13,728 nucleotides of DNA from Prolixibacteraceae bacterium. GTDB lineage: Bacteria > Bacteroidota > Bacteroidia > Bacteroidales > Prolixibacteraceae. Made by a program: the position numbers and the translations under genes. The notes beneath the pieces were generated by a model. It was not told where the DNA came from. It did not search any database and worked only from the letters and a program-made list of their open reading frames with translations. The DNA is taken from the NCBI GenBank assembly GCA_027451165.1, contig DAIDJX010000062.1, positions 1 through 13,728 of the forward strand, in the 5' to 3' direction. Below, in pieces: positions 13,312 to 13,728 of the stretch (the first letter of the stretch is position 1; each line of letters opens with the position of its first letter).

Positions 13312-13728
13312 ATGAAATATCCTTTTTCCCTGTTTTCGTTTTTTTTGATTATACCAACCATCCATGCGCATGAAAACTACCGGTCAACGCCAATCGATAC
13401 CCTGAAACATATTCATATTGAGGAAGTAGTGGTTTCAGCCGGAAGGTTTGAGACCCTGGGGATCACAACCCCTGATGCCATCCGTGTTTTGCCGTTAATT
13501 CAGGCTGAAAAGTTCCAGATCAGAAGCGCCCCGGAAGCATTGACTTTGACCCCGGGGGTCTTTGTCCAGAAGACTTCCTGGGGAGGCGGCTCACCCTTTG
13601 TCCGGGGACTAACCGGCAACCAGACGCTCCTGATGACCGACGGCATCAGGTTGAACAATTCCACCATGCGCTATGGCCCGAACCAGTATTTCAACACCAT
13701 TGATCTTTTTTCGCTTTCCGGCATTGAA
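13312..13728 (+). CDS. TonB-dependent outer-membrane receptor, 5' part
   Basis: This is an energised outer-membrane channel for scarce nutrients (iron complexes, haem, vitamins or similar). ATG at 13312 opens 139 codons that run off the right edge. Residues 1-20 are a signal peptide (MKYPFSLFSFFLIIPTIHAH). A TonB-box-like IEEVVVSAGRFE (36-47) is followed directly by the plug domain: APEALTLTPGVFVQKTSWGG, PFVRGLTGNQTLLMTDGIRL and MRYGPNQYFNTIDLFS. There is no CarboxypepD-like N-terminal extension, so it is not SusC-type. The GPNQYFNTID phrase recalls the haem/siderophore and vitamin-type receptors, though the substrate cannot be fixed from the plug. It is divergent from the secreted phosphoesterase, sharing a spacer with repeated motifs. 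The barrel lies outside the window. Confidence 0.9.
   Translation, partial: MKYPFSLFSFFLIIPTIHAHENYRSTPIDTLKHIHIEEVVVSAGRFETLGITTPDAIRVLPLIQAEKFQIRSAPEALTLTPGVFVQKTSWGGGSPFVRGLTGNQTLLMTDGIRLNNSTMRYGPNQYFNTIDLFSLSGIE

Overview
The window looks like chromosomal DNA from a Bacteroidota bacterium, probably an environmental member of the Bacteroidales/Marinilabiliales side of the phylum. The reasons are: genes without Shine-Dalgarno sequences, Bacteroidota-type -7 promoter boxes (TAnnTTTG) at 8018-8025 and 8113-8120, an RprX/RprY-like two-component pair, a DnaK with the typical DVDFEEVK tail, and an outer-membrane TonB-dependent receptor. The genus is not resolved. Most of the window is core or housekeeping content in short, frequently convergent or divergent transcription units. 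I see no phage, integrase, CRISPR, tRNA or rRNA.

Layout, left to right. The 5' end of an unrecognised secreted-protein gene (minus, 1-168) faces away from fmt (388-1365). A 294-bp AT-rich convergent spacer with a decayed inverted repeat follows. Next come a secreted GH73-type glucosaminidase with LysM repeats (minus) and, divergently, cytidine deaminase cdd. Cdd overlaps tail to tail with an RluA-family pseudouridine synthase (minus). Upstream of that gene are a tandem/palindromic repeat and a multi-pass HGSNAT-like (COG4299/DUF5009) membrane acyltransferase (minus). Divergent from it is dnaK (5257-7179), which shares a strong bidirectional terminator with a small secreted protein gene (minus, 7218-7991).

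The most interesting part is 7218-10715. The secreted 257-aa protein is transcribed divergently from a membrane sensor histidine kinase, and its response regulator lies 227 bp downstream of the kinase. The 133-bp divergent spacer carries four GGTTAA boxes at 11-10-11 bp steps, i.e. on one face of the helix, flanked on both sides by perfect TAnnTTTG promoter boxes. This is the expected design of an OmpR/PhoB-type regulator site. I infer an autoregulated envelope-sensing circuit with the same topology as cpxP-cpxRA of enterobacteria. The kinase -7 box lies so close to its ATG that its mRNA may be leaderless. Kinase and regulator are separated by a two-unit, GC-rich, hairpin-forming repeat that looks like an inserted REP-like element.

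The right end holds a large secreted fusion of a YncE-type beta-propeller and an alkaline-phosphatase-fold phosphoesterase (minus, 10742-13189). It is divergent from a TonB-dependent receptor cut off by the window edge (13312-13728). The spacer between them carries three copies of an AGGTTTTTCA-like motif. The pair may form a surface/periplasmic acquisition unit, but the substrate cannot be read from sequence.
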